Below are positions 1 to 12,392 of a DNA stretch of 64,000 nt, one piece after another (the first letter of the stretch is position 1; each line of letters begins with the position of its first letter). A program made the translations under genes and the position numbers. The notes beneath the pieces were generated by a model. It was not told the DNA's origin. It did no database searches and saw only the letters and a program-made list of their open reading frames with translations. Source of the stretch: Takifugu bimaculatus (lineage: Eukaryota; Chordata; Actinopteri; Tetraodontiformes; Tetraodontidae); contig CP034996.1 of NCBI GenBank assembly GCA_004026145.2, positions 11,089,282 through 11,153,281 on the forward strand, written 5' to 3'.

Positions 1-158
1 TGGAACTGACACCTTACACACAATTGGTGCTCAAACATCTGGGGGCTGACATACTTAGTGCATCTAAATTGGTTTTAGTCTTAATCTCAAAATTTATTTA
101 AAACACTGTTGACATCTGCCATTGTTGTTGTAAATGGATTTACACTCCTTTTTCACAG

Positions 159-1346
159 GTTTGTTGTCCAAACTGTTGCTTGCTAGTCCAAAACTTCGTA
201 TCACTGTTGCAGACCTGCAGATAGATCGCTGGTTTAGTCAAGGCAAGTGTCGCTATCGGAATAATAGATACTGCTCCGACTTTATTGTAAAGAGACTAGA
301 CTGAGGTGTGAATCTCTGCAGGTGTGAAGCAGCCGCCCCCTGGCTCAGGAAACAAGATTCTCCGAACCGATAAGGGACTCGTATCCCACAGCAGGTCAGA
401 ACATTTGAGGTAGTAACAGCAGCAGCAGCAGCAGCAGTATTCATTCCTACGCCTTCTGTCCTTCTGTAGTGATGACAGGATGCAGTTTTCCAGCTCTCAG
501 CCCGACTTTGGTGCAGGCGGTTGGGAAGGCGTGTTAATAACCGGCCCAACAGAAGCTCATGTCAGCTTCTCTCAGCCCATCAAACCTGAGCACATGTTGC
601 TGTGTAGCCAGCTGCTGGGCACGCCTGGAGCCAGTCAGGTCGTTTGGAAGTTTTACTCATCTAGCCTCAGATCATCTGCTGCACGCACACAAACTCAAAG
701 GCACTGTAATTTATACCACCTCTCCCGTCTGTCTTTAGACACTGTTGCAAAGATTAGTGAAAAGACTGACCCGTTTCTTCACCACCGTGAACGCCGATGC
801 TTCTTTGAGCGCCCTGAAGGGCGCCTGTGACTGCCTGGCGCTCAACTTCAAACTCGCCTGCAACACACAGGTACATCTGCACCTGGGTGGCGCCGACCAC
901 GGTAACCGTCCACGTTGACACCGAGCTTTGATTTCCCACTTTCAGGTGACGGTGAACACGCTGGACAAACGCAACAACAAGCTAATCTTCAAAGTTCACT
1001 TGCTAGAGATGGATCAGAGGGTGCTGCTGGACTTCAGGCTGTCTAAGGTGGGTGTACGGTCGCTGTATGCAACCCATTTGTTACAGTTTTGTCTATATTT
1101 ATCTATATACCTTCTATACTATATACTTCTAGCTATGTTTCACTGTAATTGGTGCTGTAAACTTTGAGACTTGAGAACTCTTTAGGATTTTTGCGACTAC
1201 CTTTGTAGCTTCCAACAGAGGCTTTTTATTTGACCGTAAACCTCTTGTTTCTGTGTTTCCAGGGCGATGGGCTGGAGTTTAAGCGTCTCTTCATTAAAAT
1301 AAAACAGAAACTTGGCGACATCATCAGCAATCAGAAGATCACATGA
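159..1346 (+). CDS. chek1: checkpoint kinase 1, C-terminal part (5' end outside the window)
   Basis: Six 3' exons are visible: 159-242, 322-394, 470-638, 739-870, 946-1047 and 1263-1346 (TGA). Joined in phase they encode the end of the kinase domain (LLASPKLRITVADLQIDRWF), the linker with the SQ-rich stretch (FSSSQPDFG) and FSQPIKPEHMLLCSQLLGTP, then the C-terminal kinase-associated domain (TLDKRNNKLIFKVHLLEMD, DFRLSKGDGLEFKRLFIKIK). These match vertebrate CHK1 closely and in order. CHK1 is the nuclear serine/threonine kinase activated by ATR through SQ-site phosphorylation; it blocks CDC25 and delays the cell cycle after replication stress. The intron after 242 starts with GC in the context AAG|GCAAGT, a classic GC-AG donor. 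The gene converges on the factor B-like gene 425 bp downstream. Identity is very secure; only the exons listed can be described. Confidence 0.95.
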
Positions 1347-1771
1347 GGTTTCAAGAACGTTCCCGTTGCTTTGACGGGCACCTCCATACTCAGCTGTTCT
1401 TTGTTATTCTGGTGTTCCCTGTGTGTTTCTCTGCTGTACTTGTGACTCATCAGAGGTCAGTCGTTCATGACTTTAATGAAATTTTTCACGTTTTAGGTCT
1501 GTTGGTTCAGGTAAATGTTGACAGGTGTGCATGTGTCTTCTGGCTTGAAGCCTACTGAGAAACTTGTTCTAATTATGTTTGACACAATGTTCATTACAGT
1601 GTAAATTATTAAAGAAACAACTGTGGAAGATGGCTTTTCCTAAGGACTGTTGACTGAAATATTCTGTATGACATCATGGTCTGTGATGTCACCGTGGTCA
1701 GCTCAGCATTTTCCATCGTTACAACAAGCTCCCCGGTTTTTCTCTCAACATCCCATCTACAGATCTCAAAT
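1347..1771. other. convergent 3' intergenic region chek1 / factor B-like
   Basis: These 425 bases separate the stop codons of two convergent genes and should hold both 3' UTRs. No further coding exon, RNA gene or repeat is recognisable; open frames here are short and unlike any family. Confidence 0.6.
1606..1611 (+). terminator. probable poly(A) signal of chek1
   Basis: An ATTAAA hexamer lies about 260 bases after the chek1 stop codon, in an AT-rich stretch before the convergent factor B-like gene. It is the natural candidate for 3'-end formation; position is approximate within a few bases and no cleavage site is visible. Confidence 0.4.
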
Positions 1772-4700
1772 TTAACCATCCAAAAACCGTAACGGCGCGT
1801 ATTCATCCTGGGTGTCGTTGCCGAGGACAGACTTCAGAAATGGAACCACCCTGAAAAGATTAATGTGGAAATCTCTGGAGCTCTGATCGGACTCGACGAG
1901 ACCACCCCTCGAGCACAGCAACTTGTTTCCCCAGCTGACCAGTGCAACCTGCGGCAGAAAACACCCAGTAAGGGCAAACATCTTCCCCTTGAGCTAATTT
2001 CTGTGGATACCTGAACACATCGTACGTGTCGTTCACCTGTATTGTGCGATGTTTGTATTCCTTGAAAACGGCACCGCCTCCGTCACCTGACGCGGGGAAG
2101 AAAACATCCCATCAGTGTCAAATGGAATAACCACAGCCCGGTTGCACCTTTGAGGCTACAAACCTGGACATGCTATATGATCTCTGTAAGGAGTCTGACC
2201 GCCAGTGCACAGGAAGTTATCGGACACAGCGACCCTGGGATCGGTTGTTGTTATTCCTTCGGCCTGTAATGCGTGTCGGATGCATTCATTCCTCTACAGG
2301 TGGGAAGAACCAGTCAAATATTAAAGAGAGAGACATAACACACATTTCTGGGTGACCATGGTAGCGTCAGACTCACATTGTCACCAAGTTTAGCGTGGAC
2401 TTCTTTTTTGTCTATGTATTTGGATTTTCGGGTCAGGAAGGAGAGCTTTTCCAGTTGAGACCTCAACAGAATTTGCTCTGTTTAAAGAGAGCGCAGGTCC
2501 AGCTCAGATAGTTGAACAAACGGGCCATCTGCAATGTATAACATGCTGAACATTTGCGAGAGATTTAACTAAACGCGGTGGAACTTTATGTTTCGGGGCA
2601 CCTTGTTGTGCACAGGTAGAGTTGTCGGCCATCTGGAGAGCATTGCTGGTCTCCTTGGTGCAGGGTATGCAAATGGGCCTGGCCAGGGTGAAAAACAGGC
2701 TTCAAAACTGTGTCCTTTCACCTTAAACTGTAGTATTTTTATATTTATTACTAAAAGCCCACATTTGAGCTCCAGCAGTTCTCACCTCGCACCATATGAG
2801 ATGTCAATGTCAGTCTCCAGCTGGATGAGAGCCACATCATAGTCGTAGTACTCCCTCACCCCCAGTGCTGCTCTGGCATTAATGTTGTAGCTGGGATGTA
2901 TGATCACCTTTTTAACTTTTTTCACTGTAAAACAAGTGAGGGTGCCATTGATTCCAAAGAGAGGAAACTGCCCTTTTACAATAAATGCAAGGATTTCTAG
3001 TCCAATCAGGAAAAGTGTTGTTTTTGTTACATTTGCCAGCTCCGTCATCGATCTCCACGGTGATGTGTTCAGGTAGTGTTCCCAAAGTCAAGCAGTGAGC
3101 AGCTGTTAACACAAACTGGGGGGACACCAGAGAGCCGAGGCATTTCGTCATCGTTCCTTCATTCTAAAGTGTTGAACAAGAAAAACACATGACATTCTGA
3201 GGTGGGCAGGATACATAGATGCAAGAAGAGCACATTCAGGTTACTTTTCAATGTGAAAAAAAGTCTAACAATGATGGAAAAGTCACCATGATTAAGATAA
3301 ACGCCGCCCATGGATACATTCTCCTTCTGTTCCAATCATCCTCCATGTGAAGACCACACAGACCCATCACTTCTTCATCGTCTGCATTACAACACGGCAG
3401 CACACAGGCCCGGCACTCATTCTCTTTGTGATATTCACATGTACGATAGGATAAAGGAGCAGAGGAAAGGCCTCACCAATGATTTCTTGGAGGAGCTCGT
3501 GGACATTTCTAATGTCTTTTATTCTGAAGTAATGCTTGTCATTGTCTCCCACTGTCAGGGGCTGAAGGTCCTCATCAAAGGGCTCCACTCCGGTGGCAAA
3601 AATATAAATGTCTGGCAAATAAAATGCAAAGATATAAATGGCAGGCTGCATTTTGCCTGTAGGTCTTGCAAGTATGATGCCTTTATTTCACGATTGAAGT
3701 TTGACTGGATTATTTTTGAGCTGGGCTGAGGTTATATTGAATAAATAAGTGGTGGTGGGGGGCGGTCATTACATTCATAATAACATGGCATCGTAAATCA
3801 GTGGTTTTGCAAATATTTGCATCACAGTAGCAGTTTCATGTTTTATTATGCTTTTTTAAGGGGAAAAAGAATCTATTTTCTTAAAAATAACAAATGAATA
3901 AATACACACCGAGATTTTCTTCTGTTGACTGAGTCCCCCCTTCAGTCGTGCTGTTTGTGTACACCAGGTTCTTTATTTTTTGTACGGTGGGGGCCGGTTC
4001 GCCCATATTGTACGCACCTGTAAAGGTATGGCCAACTTCAAAATACTTTTATTAATAAACCTAATCTTAGCCACACATTTTTTATCTATCCTGACGTTAA
4101 TACGTGGCAGGAGTAACTATAAACTGTAAACATTTAGGTACATGGATAATAATGATAATAACTATACATATAATGCAACATTTGCTGTAAAACCTTTTAA
4201 TGTAACAACACTAAAGGTTTTAAATCACACTGAGCGAAAGCACAAATGAATGCTGAGTAAATCTGTCCTTGGCTCGGAGGGAAGGAGCATAATAATGAAT
4301 AAATGAAACCTGTCACTTTCAGAAGCAAATTTGAACAATTCTGTTGTGAATCCTCAATGTGGCAGTTTGGAATCTGTGCCTGAAAATCCATTAAAGGGTC
4401 AAAAGTAAATAGATGAAGTTACCGTCTGTAAAGAAGATCAAGACGTGACGTTCCTCCTTAAAGGCCTCGTCTCCAACCTGCTGCTTCACTGAAGTGATTC
4501 GCTCCAGAAAGGTTTTAAAAGCAAAGTTCAGATCCGTGTCTTTTATAAACGTGTCTCTGTCTTTTAGTTAAAACACACACACACAAATAATGTATTCAAT
4601 GATTTTTTTTAGACGATATGTGGATGTCTTTGTCTCACCATCGATGTTAAAGCTTCTCAGTTTATCCATTACGGTCACCAGGGGGATTTTGCCACTCCGG

Positions 4701-6521
4701 AAATCCATGATGTTGACAACTTCGAAAACGTCCCGTGCGAACAAGATTATTTCATAATTTGGCGTCACGACAAAGGATGAAATCTGTGGGGACAAAAGGT
4801 CACATAAAGTTGCTCTTCAGTACGTGAATTTTCCTAAATTAAATTCCATTCATTTGTTGCAGCGTTGTAAAATTTTTACTGTTTTTTGTCCATATAAATC
4901 ATCTTTTTATATCTGAAAATGCTAATATTGTCCAACATGATGCCACATTTCTCACCTTTTCAATAAGGGTGAGAGTTAAAGCAATGGCTTCACTGATGCT
5001 CTGCTTGTCCATGCTGGGAGAAATGTCCACAGCGATGTAAATATTAAGTTTCCCAGTTTTTGAAATCTTGATTCTTCTCCCTTCCTGTGTATCATCTCAA
5101 GAGCCAAATGCACACAAAGTTAACATAGTTCATTTTCTGCTTTCTTCCAGTGAATTAAAAGTTCAAGAGTGACTGAATGTGCTTCAGATGCAAAGCTCTA
5201 ACTACTGGAACTTACCAACCAGCTCTGGATTAGTGAGGTGATGTTTAATTGCGCTGCCAAATACCCGTGAAACCTCCAAAGGTGAGTCGTAGGTGTGTTT
5301 GACTGAAAGATGCAAATATCAACAACATATCGTCAATGTGGACACTAGTTTCCTCTCAATGGTGTTGATGGGACAGGGTTAATACTGATGTTTGTGAAGC
5401 CTCTGTAACACTTACAGTAACATGCTGGTTCAATGCCCGACCATTCACCGCTCTGTAAACACGTCCTTTCGCTGGAGCCCACCAAAAACAGCTCGTTGTA
5501 GCAGCTGTAATTCACCATTGCGCCAGTTTCAAACAGATTCCCAGTTCTTGCGGCTCCAGCTGGGATACCGGGATCAGCACAGTGGCCCGCTGTTGGTAAC
5601 AAAAAGGGAGATGAACAGTCGAACGCCAGCCCACCCTAGACACAGAAGAATAAAGGCTGCTGTTTAGGCTCACTGTCACGGCTGCAGATGGGAGTGGAGC
5701 CGCTCCACTTCCCGTTTGGTGAGCAGACGCGTCTGGACGAGCCTCGCAGCGTGTATCCAGAGTCGCACTCATAGGCGGTCTCATTGTCCACAAAGTACCT
5801 TTCCTGGGGAGGGGAGACGGTCCCGTACTCCAAAACGCTGGGGTCAGGACACTCAACCACTGCAAAGTAATAAAATAGGGGTTAAAAGACAAAGTGTCCC
5901 AAGACAGAGAGAAAAATCCTTTTCCTTACGCACGTCTGCACGTCTGAGGGGGAAATCTCTTGAGCGCTGGTTTCCAGGCGCCATTTTTTTGGCAGGTTCT
6001 CGTCAGAGCAGGGTACGGGTAGTACCCCTCAGGGCAGTAGTAGATCAGCATGCTGCCAGGCTGCTGCTCCCTGGTCAGTTTGTAATGGCCTCCTTCTATC
6101 CCCACATTTTCTTCTGTGCAATCACACCAAACTTGCCCTGCACACAGATGAGAAAGGCCCAGACACACTTCACAAGGCTGTAGAGGCTGAAGGCTCCCAA
6201 ATGTGAACCCAGGTTCTCTTTAAATAATAATTATTTCCTTTATTAGATATCTTAGAACTGAAATACTTCTAAAAAAAAATATAAATCAATGACCTACTGT
6301 GGTATTTAGATGTAAAAAAAACAGAAAAGAATTTTACAGAAACGGGCATTTTACTTCTTTTTCTTTATTTAGAATTTTGAAAAACATGTTAACAACCAAT
6401 AAATCATAAATACCTTTACAAATTCATGAGATCAAAACATAATGCTCATTTCTTTTAGCTCACCCATGAAAAGGAGACTACAAAGTGCAGCAAAGCAGCT
6501 CCATCGGACAGAAGTCCCCAT
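1772..6521 (-). CDS. cfb: complement factor B/C2-like serine protease with Ser-to-Gly at the catalytic position
   Basis: Eighteen exons join in phase to 754 codons (human factor B has 764 aa and 18 exons). Exons, 5' to 3': 6464-6521, 5934-6137, 5674-5859, 5416-5589, 5216-5302, 4956-5080, 4639-4783, 4423-4560, 3910-4017, 3477-3611, 3287-3381, 3031-3163, 2786-2924, 2602-2678, 2377-2477, 2164-2293, 2037-2086, 1772-1948. Order: signal peptide (MGTSVRWSCFAALCSLLFMG), three sushi/CCP modules, von Willebrand A domain with MIDAS residues DISPS and FFTDG, then trypsin-like domain. Catalytic His is in VLTAAHC and Asp in YDYDVALIQL. The serine motif is G-D-G-G-G instead of G-D-S-G-G. The end (SRDFHINLF) is typical of factor B. 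The family supplies the C3/C5 convertase protease in plasma. Cysteine pattern and frame are intact, so this looks like a maintained protein. The acceptor of exon 6 is uncertain by 4 bases (5080 or 5084). Confidence 0.9.
6464..6521 (-). other. cfb: signal-peptide exon of the factor B-like gene
   Basis: The exon starts with ATG at 6521 and encodes MGTSVRWSCFAALCSLLFMG, a short basic start followed by a hydrophobic core, ending in phase 1 before a GTGAGC donor. It joins to the first CCP exon in frame. No other ATG upstream opens in this frame, which supports this start. Confidence 0.8.
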
Positions 6522-6983
6522 GTTAACTGAGCAACAAAGTAATAACTATGAAAAGCAGAAAACCCACACTGGTTTAAAAACCAGATATTGATGTCGACAA
6601 AAAAGAGTGGTTGAACAAACATGCGCTGCTACTTATTAACTTCATGTAAATAAGGAATATTACAGTCCAAACAACTGCATTAACCTCTCAGTGTAGCGGA
6701 GATTTAACTGGCTGTTGGGCCAAAATTCAAATACATTCATTTTAATAGCACATCATTGTCAGAAGGACTATCGGCACTGCCAAAACAAGTGCCGACCTTC
6801 AGGCTACACTTTCTCTTTCATTGCCATGTGTACCAGAAGAACCACGAGAGTTCTGTTGCCTCATCGCTTCCAAAAGTTCCACCTGCTGACACAGCAGTGA
6901 TACAGCATTACATATTACATATGTCTCTACACTGTAGCTGATAATAACTGAGATGGGCTAAGAAATGCCTGCTATGTACAGCA
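6522..6983. other. intergenic region between factor B-like gene and vsig10l2
   Basis: About 460 bases lie between the start codon of the factor B-like gene and the stop codon of vsig10l2; both genes run on the minus strand. It must hold the factor B-like promoter and 5' UTR and the vsig10l2 3' UTR. No TATA box or defined motif could be assigned with confidence. Confidence 0.5.
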
Positions 6984-9900
6984 TCACTGTGGTCCTGTCG
7001 CCTTAACGGTGATGGTGACATTCACACGCTCGTCATCATCTCCAGGGGGAGGGGCTTGGCTGCTGGTGGGCGTGGCACTCGTGGGCGAGATGGTGAGAGG
7101 CGAGGAAGCCCGGGGTAAAACCAAAGTGGGACCTGGAAGGAAGCACCATCACAGATCAGCAAGGGTGCAGCTGGCTTTGTCTTGGATGTGCAGGAAAACA
7201 CAATATTTGATCTTGTCTTGCCTCCGCCAGCGTCCCCAGTTTGTCCCTCTGATGCACCCACAATCTCATCCTCTGGGAAATTGATGTTTTCCCTCGACTG
7301 GCTGTGCTGCCTGGATGTAACAAAAGGAGGGGAAACAGTTTCTGTGGTGCGTCACTTCACAGAACACTAAAACCAACCAAACATTTTTGTCATTGCTGCA
7401 CAGATACTCACAAACCAAACAGCATGTCATGTAGCCCTGGCGGACGAAACACGCAAGATTAACGCAAGCTCGATGATGATGCAGACAGAACTCGGGCACT
7501 TTAGTCAAACTCACGAGGATTGTTGTGGCGGTTGCGTATAATGAACACGAGCAGCAGCACGGTGACAACGGCTGCGAAAAGCATCCCCCCTATAGCCGCT
7601 CCAACCACGGCCGGGTAAACGTTGTGGCGGGGTTCAGCTGCAACATATCACAGGGAGACATTGCAAGGTGGGGCAGGTCAGGCAGGGCAGATACAGTAAA
7701 GGCTGCACTGAGCAACCTCTCTGGATGGATACACCCACTTGGGTTGTATTAGCGTTTTTTATTTAAGCTAAATAGGTCAGGGTAAACAAGTAAGTTTGTT
7801 TTAAATTCAACATCAGATAATGGATGTGACTCACTTCTGTAACCAACCACTTGTTTTCTGTTATATAGTCCCTAATAATCCAATATTATTAAATGTAATC
7901 TAATATAATAATATCAGTGTAATGTGCCAAGTATCAAATGTGACTCTGCTTTATAGTTAGTAATTAATCATAGTTTGTTCACAGCCACCAAATGTCTCTA
8001 GGATTATGGGTAGCGTAGTTTATGCACTATCACTAGATGATGCTGTTATGAACTGGCACCTTCTGTAGGAAACGTGCTTCACTGTCGCACTCTCAGAAAA
8101 ATCAGGAATTAAATAAATCAACTGACCAGATGACTATTAAACTTTAAACTAATGACAATATTTAATTACATTTAAAATATACCTAGTCACAAAAATTTGA
8201 AAGGAAGGTGTTTGCCTTCTATTCTAGGCCAGGGAAAGGAGGTTAAATAAGAAAGGAAAAATGGGCTTAAATACAAGTGAGCTAGAATGTTGATGTGAGT
8301 GGTGGTGATTAATGTGCACTGACTGAACAGAAGGTGAAAACAAGCGGCCAACTTTCCTCAACAGCCCTGACCAGCACTCAAACTTTAGTTCACCGGAGCA
8401 GATGACGTACAAGAATACACAGGTGGAGGAGGAGGTGGTAAACAGGAAATAAAGAGGACAGAAAACACAGGTAGAGATGAAGGGAGTGGAATGTATGAGG
8501 CGGTCGGTTGTGCAAATGTTTCGTGTGCTGTTGATTGTGCGTCTTTCACCTGTGTGGATAACAAAGAGAGGAAAGCAGAAAAGTATTAGTCCCGTTATCT
8601 TCATCACGGAAAAAAACGTCCAAACGACTGGATGAGCACCCAACTTACCTGCCACACATTCTCTAGGGAAATTTATAAAATATGACCAGAAAGCTGTAGC
8701 GCTCATACACGGAATCTTTGAATACAATCCATAACAGTTCTGCTCATATTTTACAAACGGTGTCTCATCACACTTTGTTTCTCTACTCATTGTACCTGGA
8801 GTCTTTGCCGCAGATGCGTGTCCGACAGTGCGGTGGTTGACGGACGTGATCCGAAACTGGTAGGTAACAGTCGGCGTCAGTCCTCCCAATGGTGTGACTC
8901 CGGGCCTCCGGGTCCTGGATGATGCTGCGGTACCAGACCGCTGGCCCGATCCTCTCCGCCTGCCCCTCCTCTGAAGCATTGCCGCCGTCCCTCCTTCCGG
9001 GTCGCTCTGACAACCACACGTGCTCCAAAATGAAGCCTGTCAGGCGGCTTCCCTCTTTGTTCTCTACCTGCCACTCCAGGTCCACCTCATTCCTCTTCTG
9101 GCTGTTGTACTGCACACTGACCAAAGTTGCATTGGGAGGCATGGGGTGCCCTGATGAGGAGAGGAAAAAAGCAAAATAAGCACTTCCATTAATCTGTAAT
9201 CTCCACCGCTTCGTTCAGGCCTTATTATGTTGCCTCTTCCCTCAGTTTTACCCTTTTAGATTGATTAAGGCTTTTATTATTATTTCTATTATTATTTACT
9301 ATTTTTTCAGTTGCACTTTGTAAGCTTTGCAAGTAACAGGAGTTCTATTTTATTATAGTCTTATGAAGACTGAGTACAAAGTGAAGTATTCTGATTAACG
9401 ATAAACTTACTGTTAACTCGTAGCGTGATGTTAATCTCTGTCCCGCCCACTGCATTGGAAGTGGAGCATCTGTATTCACCGCTGTCCAGAGTTTCGTGCA
9501 CATCTTTCACAGTCAGATTGGCCCATGCAGAAGTTCGGAGGACCGTGTACTTTGAGGTGCTGTGGACGTCCATGCCTTGGTTGTTGAACCATGTGATTTC
9601 ATTGGCAGGAAGATAGCTGGCTCTCAAGCTACAGGTGAGCTGGACATCGTCCCCCTCATAGACAGAGACGACTCTACGCTGGGTTAGTAGTACAGGAGCC
9701 TCTAGAAGTGGAAATGAATCTATTAACATCACGTAAAGCTTTTTAAAAGTGTGTGTGTGATGCTGGCTGACCCAGTGTGAGCCTGCAGGTCTTGGTTTGG
9801 ACCAGGAGGGGATGCTTAGCGTGGCAGGTGTAGGGCAGTCCGCTGTGGGCGGTGCCGTAGCGTAAAATCAAGATGTTTGAGTTTTCCTCTCCACCTTTGC

Positions 9901-12355
9901 TCTGACCTCCCGGACCCTCCCACCATACCAAAGCTTTCGGAGCCCCTCCATCCCAGGAGCAGGAGAGCATCAGGTACTGTTGGTTGTTTGTCACATAGGC
10001 AAAACACACCGGCTCTGCAGGGGGGACATCTGGAGCGAGACAGCGCGTAACATATGAGAGCTTTGAAGAATTATAAAAGCAAGTTTTTAAAAAAAATTCT
10101 TCTCCTTCTCACATGTGCGCACGCTGCACGCCGTCGCCTCTTTGAGTGCCTGATGTGAGCCAATGCATTTAAACAAGCTGTTGTTGGAAGTCAGGCCCTC
10201 GCCCAGCAGCAAGGTGGCAGCACTGGTTTGCAGATCTTCACGTCCGGGTAGTATCAAGTCTCCGGTCCACCAGAGGGAGGGGGAGGGAAAGCCACCAGGC
10301 CAGGAGCAGAGCAACCTCAGAGAGGTGTGGTTCAGGGCCGGCTCCACAGAGCAGGAGGGCGAATCATCAGGAGGGTCTGTGGGGGGGGAAAGAAACGTGT
10401 GATGTGGCAGTATGGTTACGTATGGCGGTTCACCCTGAATGTCACGTTCTGTTTCTCCTTGACTGGTGCGTTGTCGACGTTTGGTGACAACGTCGGTGAC
10501 AACCGAACAAAAGCTCAGCAAAACTACGCAGAGAGGCAGAATGACAAGTGTTTGGCCTCCTAGCCAATCAGCACTTGTCATGGCTGTGACGTCACAGCAA
10601 GGTACCTTTAAAAGAGTCCCACCGACTTCGCTGACGGTCCGCAGCAGGCCTGCGCCCCTTCCACTGTCTGATGTGGTGTGTCATAGTGCGAGTGTGTTGT
10701 GGGTGTGAGAGACGATGGTGCCGTGATGTGAGGGACGTTGAGTGAATGATTGAGAAGGAAGGAAGGAAGTTTTTGTATAAGACGGATGAACAGACAGAAG
10801 AACAGAGGCAGTGTCCAAGACGACACAAGCTCAGGGCTATCACACTCACAGTAGACAGTCAGGCTGATGGTTTTTTTGGAGCGGGTGTTGAGGTAGGTAT
10901 TCTGTGCCAAGCATGCGTAGTCTCCAGTGTGCATACGAAGGACCTTGGTGATGGTGAACTGTGGCCCGGTGTAGACCTGGGAGTTGTTGTAGAACCACAC
11001 ATACTGACTGGCTGGATTGGAATGGGCTTGACACAGCAGGGAAACTGTTTCCCTCTCCAGGGCCGAATAACCCCGCTCTGTCACGGTGTACGGAGTCACG
11101 GCTATTTGCGGAATGTCCGGGCCATCTGAGGAGGAAGTACACCCGCAGACAACAGCTGAGCCACCTCACATTCATCCAAAGATGGATGACAGGAAATCTC
11201 CCCCAAAGTGAAGCCCATCACTGGCGCCCCCTGTTGGTAGGCTGCATTCACGTAATGAACTTCTGAATAATGAGAAACTAGTGTTTTGTCACAAATGCTT
11301 TTTTTTAAGCCATAGTAAAGGAACTCACAGATGGTGTCCAGCCATAACCGGTTTGAGCTCTCGCTGTTGACAGAGTTGCTGGCCACACAGCGGTACCAGC
11401 CAGTGTGGTTGCGGTTGACAGTCGGTCACGTTGATGACGCTGGAGTTGCCCCGTGCAAAGGCTGTAATGTTGCCACTGCGGGTCTCGTGGTTCCACTCAT
11501 ACTGGATGGGCTCCGTCCCATTTTCCAGAGTGCAGCGCATCCACATGGTGGACCCCTCCACTGGAGATGCATCGCTCATCAGGAGGAAAGGCTTGGAGAC
11601 AGGAACTGTTGCCAGGACAACAGTTAAGCACTCCTCAGTGATCCAGTGTAAAATTTCATACCTTGATTGTTGCAACTTTCTTTCTTTCAGTTAGTTTACA
11701 TTCTGGAATGTAATTGTATCATATTTGCCATTTTGGCATTTTTAATTTAAGCTGTTCTTTTAAATTGACCTAACAACAGCTGATATAACCTCAGAATCTA
11801 TAACCCAGCCAGTACCCCGTAAACACACGGGGGCCTTGAACTCTAATCAGATCTGGTCAGATATTATTTGCATCATTCTTCTCCAACTCTCCCAGTTTCC
11901 CATCAAATTAACTCAAATTAAACAACACCATCTCCATGGCAACATGGCGGCCCTCCTGTTTAGTCTGTGTCAGAGTGGAGGACTCTTACCTCGGACAGTG
12001 AGATGAACGTAGTAGTAGTAGACCTTGGGCTCCTCCTCTATATCGTAGAAGGCCTGACAGGTGAACAGACCGTGTGCAGCCAGGGGCAGTTTCTCGATGC
12101 TCACAGCTGCACTGTTTGAGATGACCGACAGCTGCCCAAGCCCCTCGGCCAGCTTCTGGATCCTCGTCCCTTTCCCCAGGTCGTACACCACAGCTTTTAT
12201 AGCCTCAGTTCCGGGCTTGGTGAAGCTCCATATGTACATGTCAGGTAAGGTGGGGCCGCACTCCAAGATGACTGCTTGTCCCACCACCCCATAGACGTCG
12301 GTGTCTCTGTACACCACCTCCCAGTTTTGATCAACCTGCACCGCTGCACGAGAGA

Positions 12356-12392
<37 letters not shown>

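Noticed and set aside
2088..2160. A possible protease exon reading AVVIPFDTDGMFS without any G-D-S-G-G and with an in-frame TAG, suggesting a pseudogene
   Set aside because: It lies inside a 77-base intron (2087-2163). The true exon 2037-2086 encodes G-D-G-G-G-A-V-F and joins in phase on both sides.
2478..2500. An apparent stop codon (TAA) in the factor B-like exon around 2485
   Set aside because: The TAA belongs to the polypyrimidine tract of the intron; the acceptor after AAACAG at 2478 gives an open frame matching the family.
8224..8979. A 251-residue open frame on the minus strand
   Set aside because: Only its first part is real (FN3 exon of vsig10l2 in the shifted frame); the rest is read-through of the intron after the donor at 8795.
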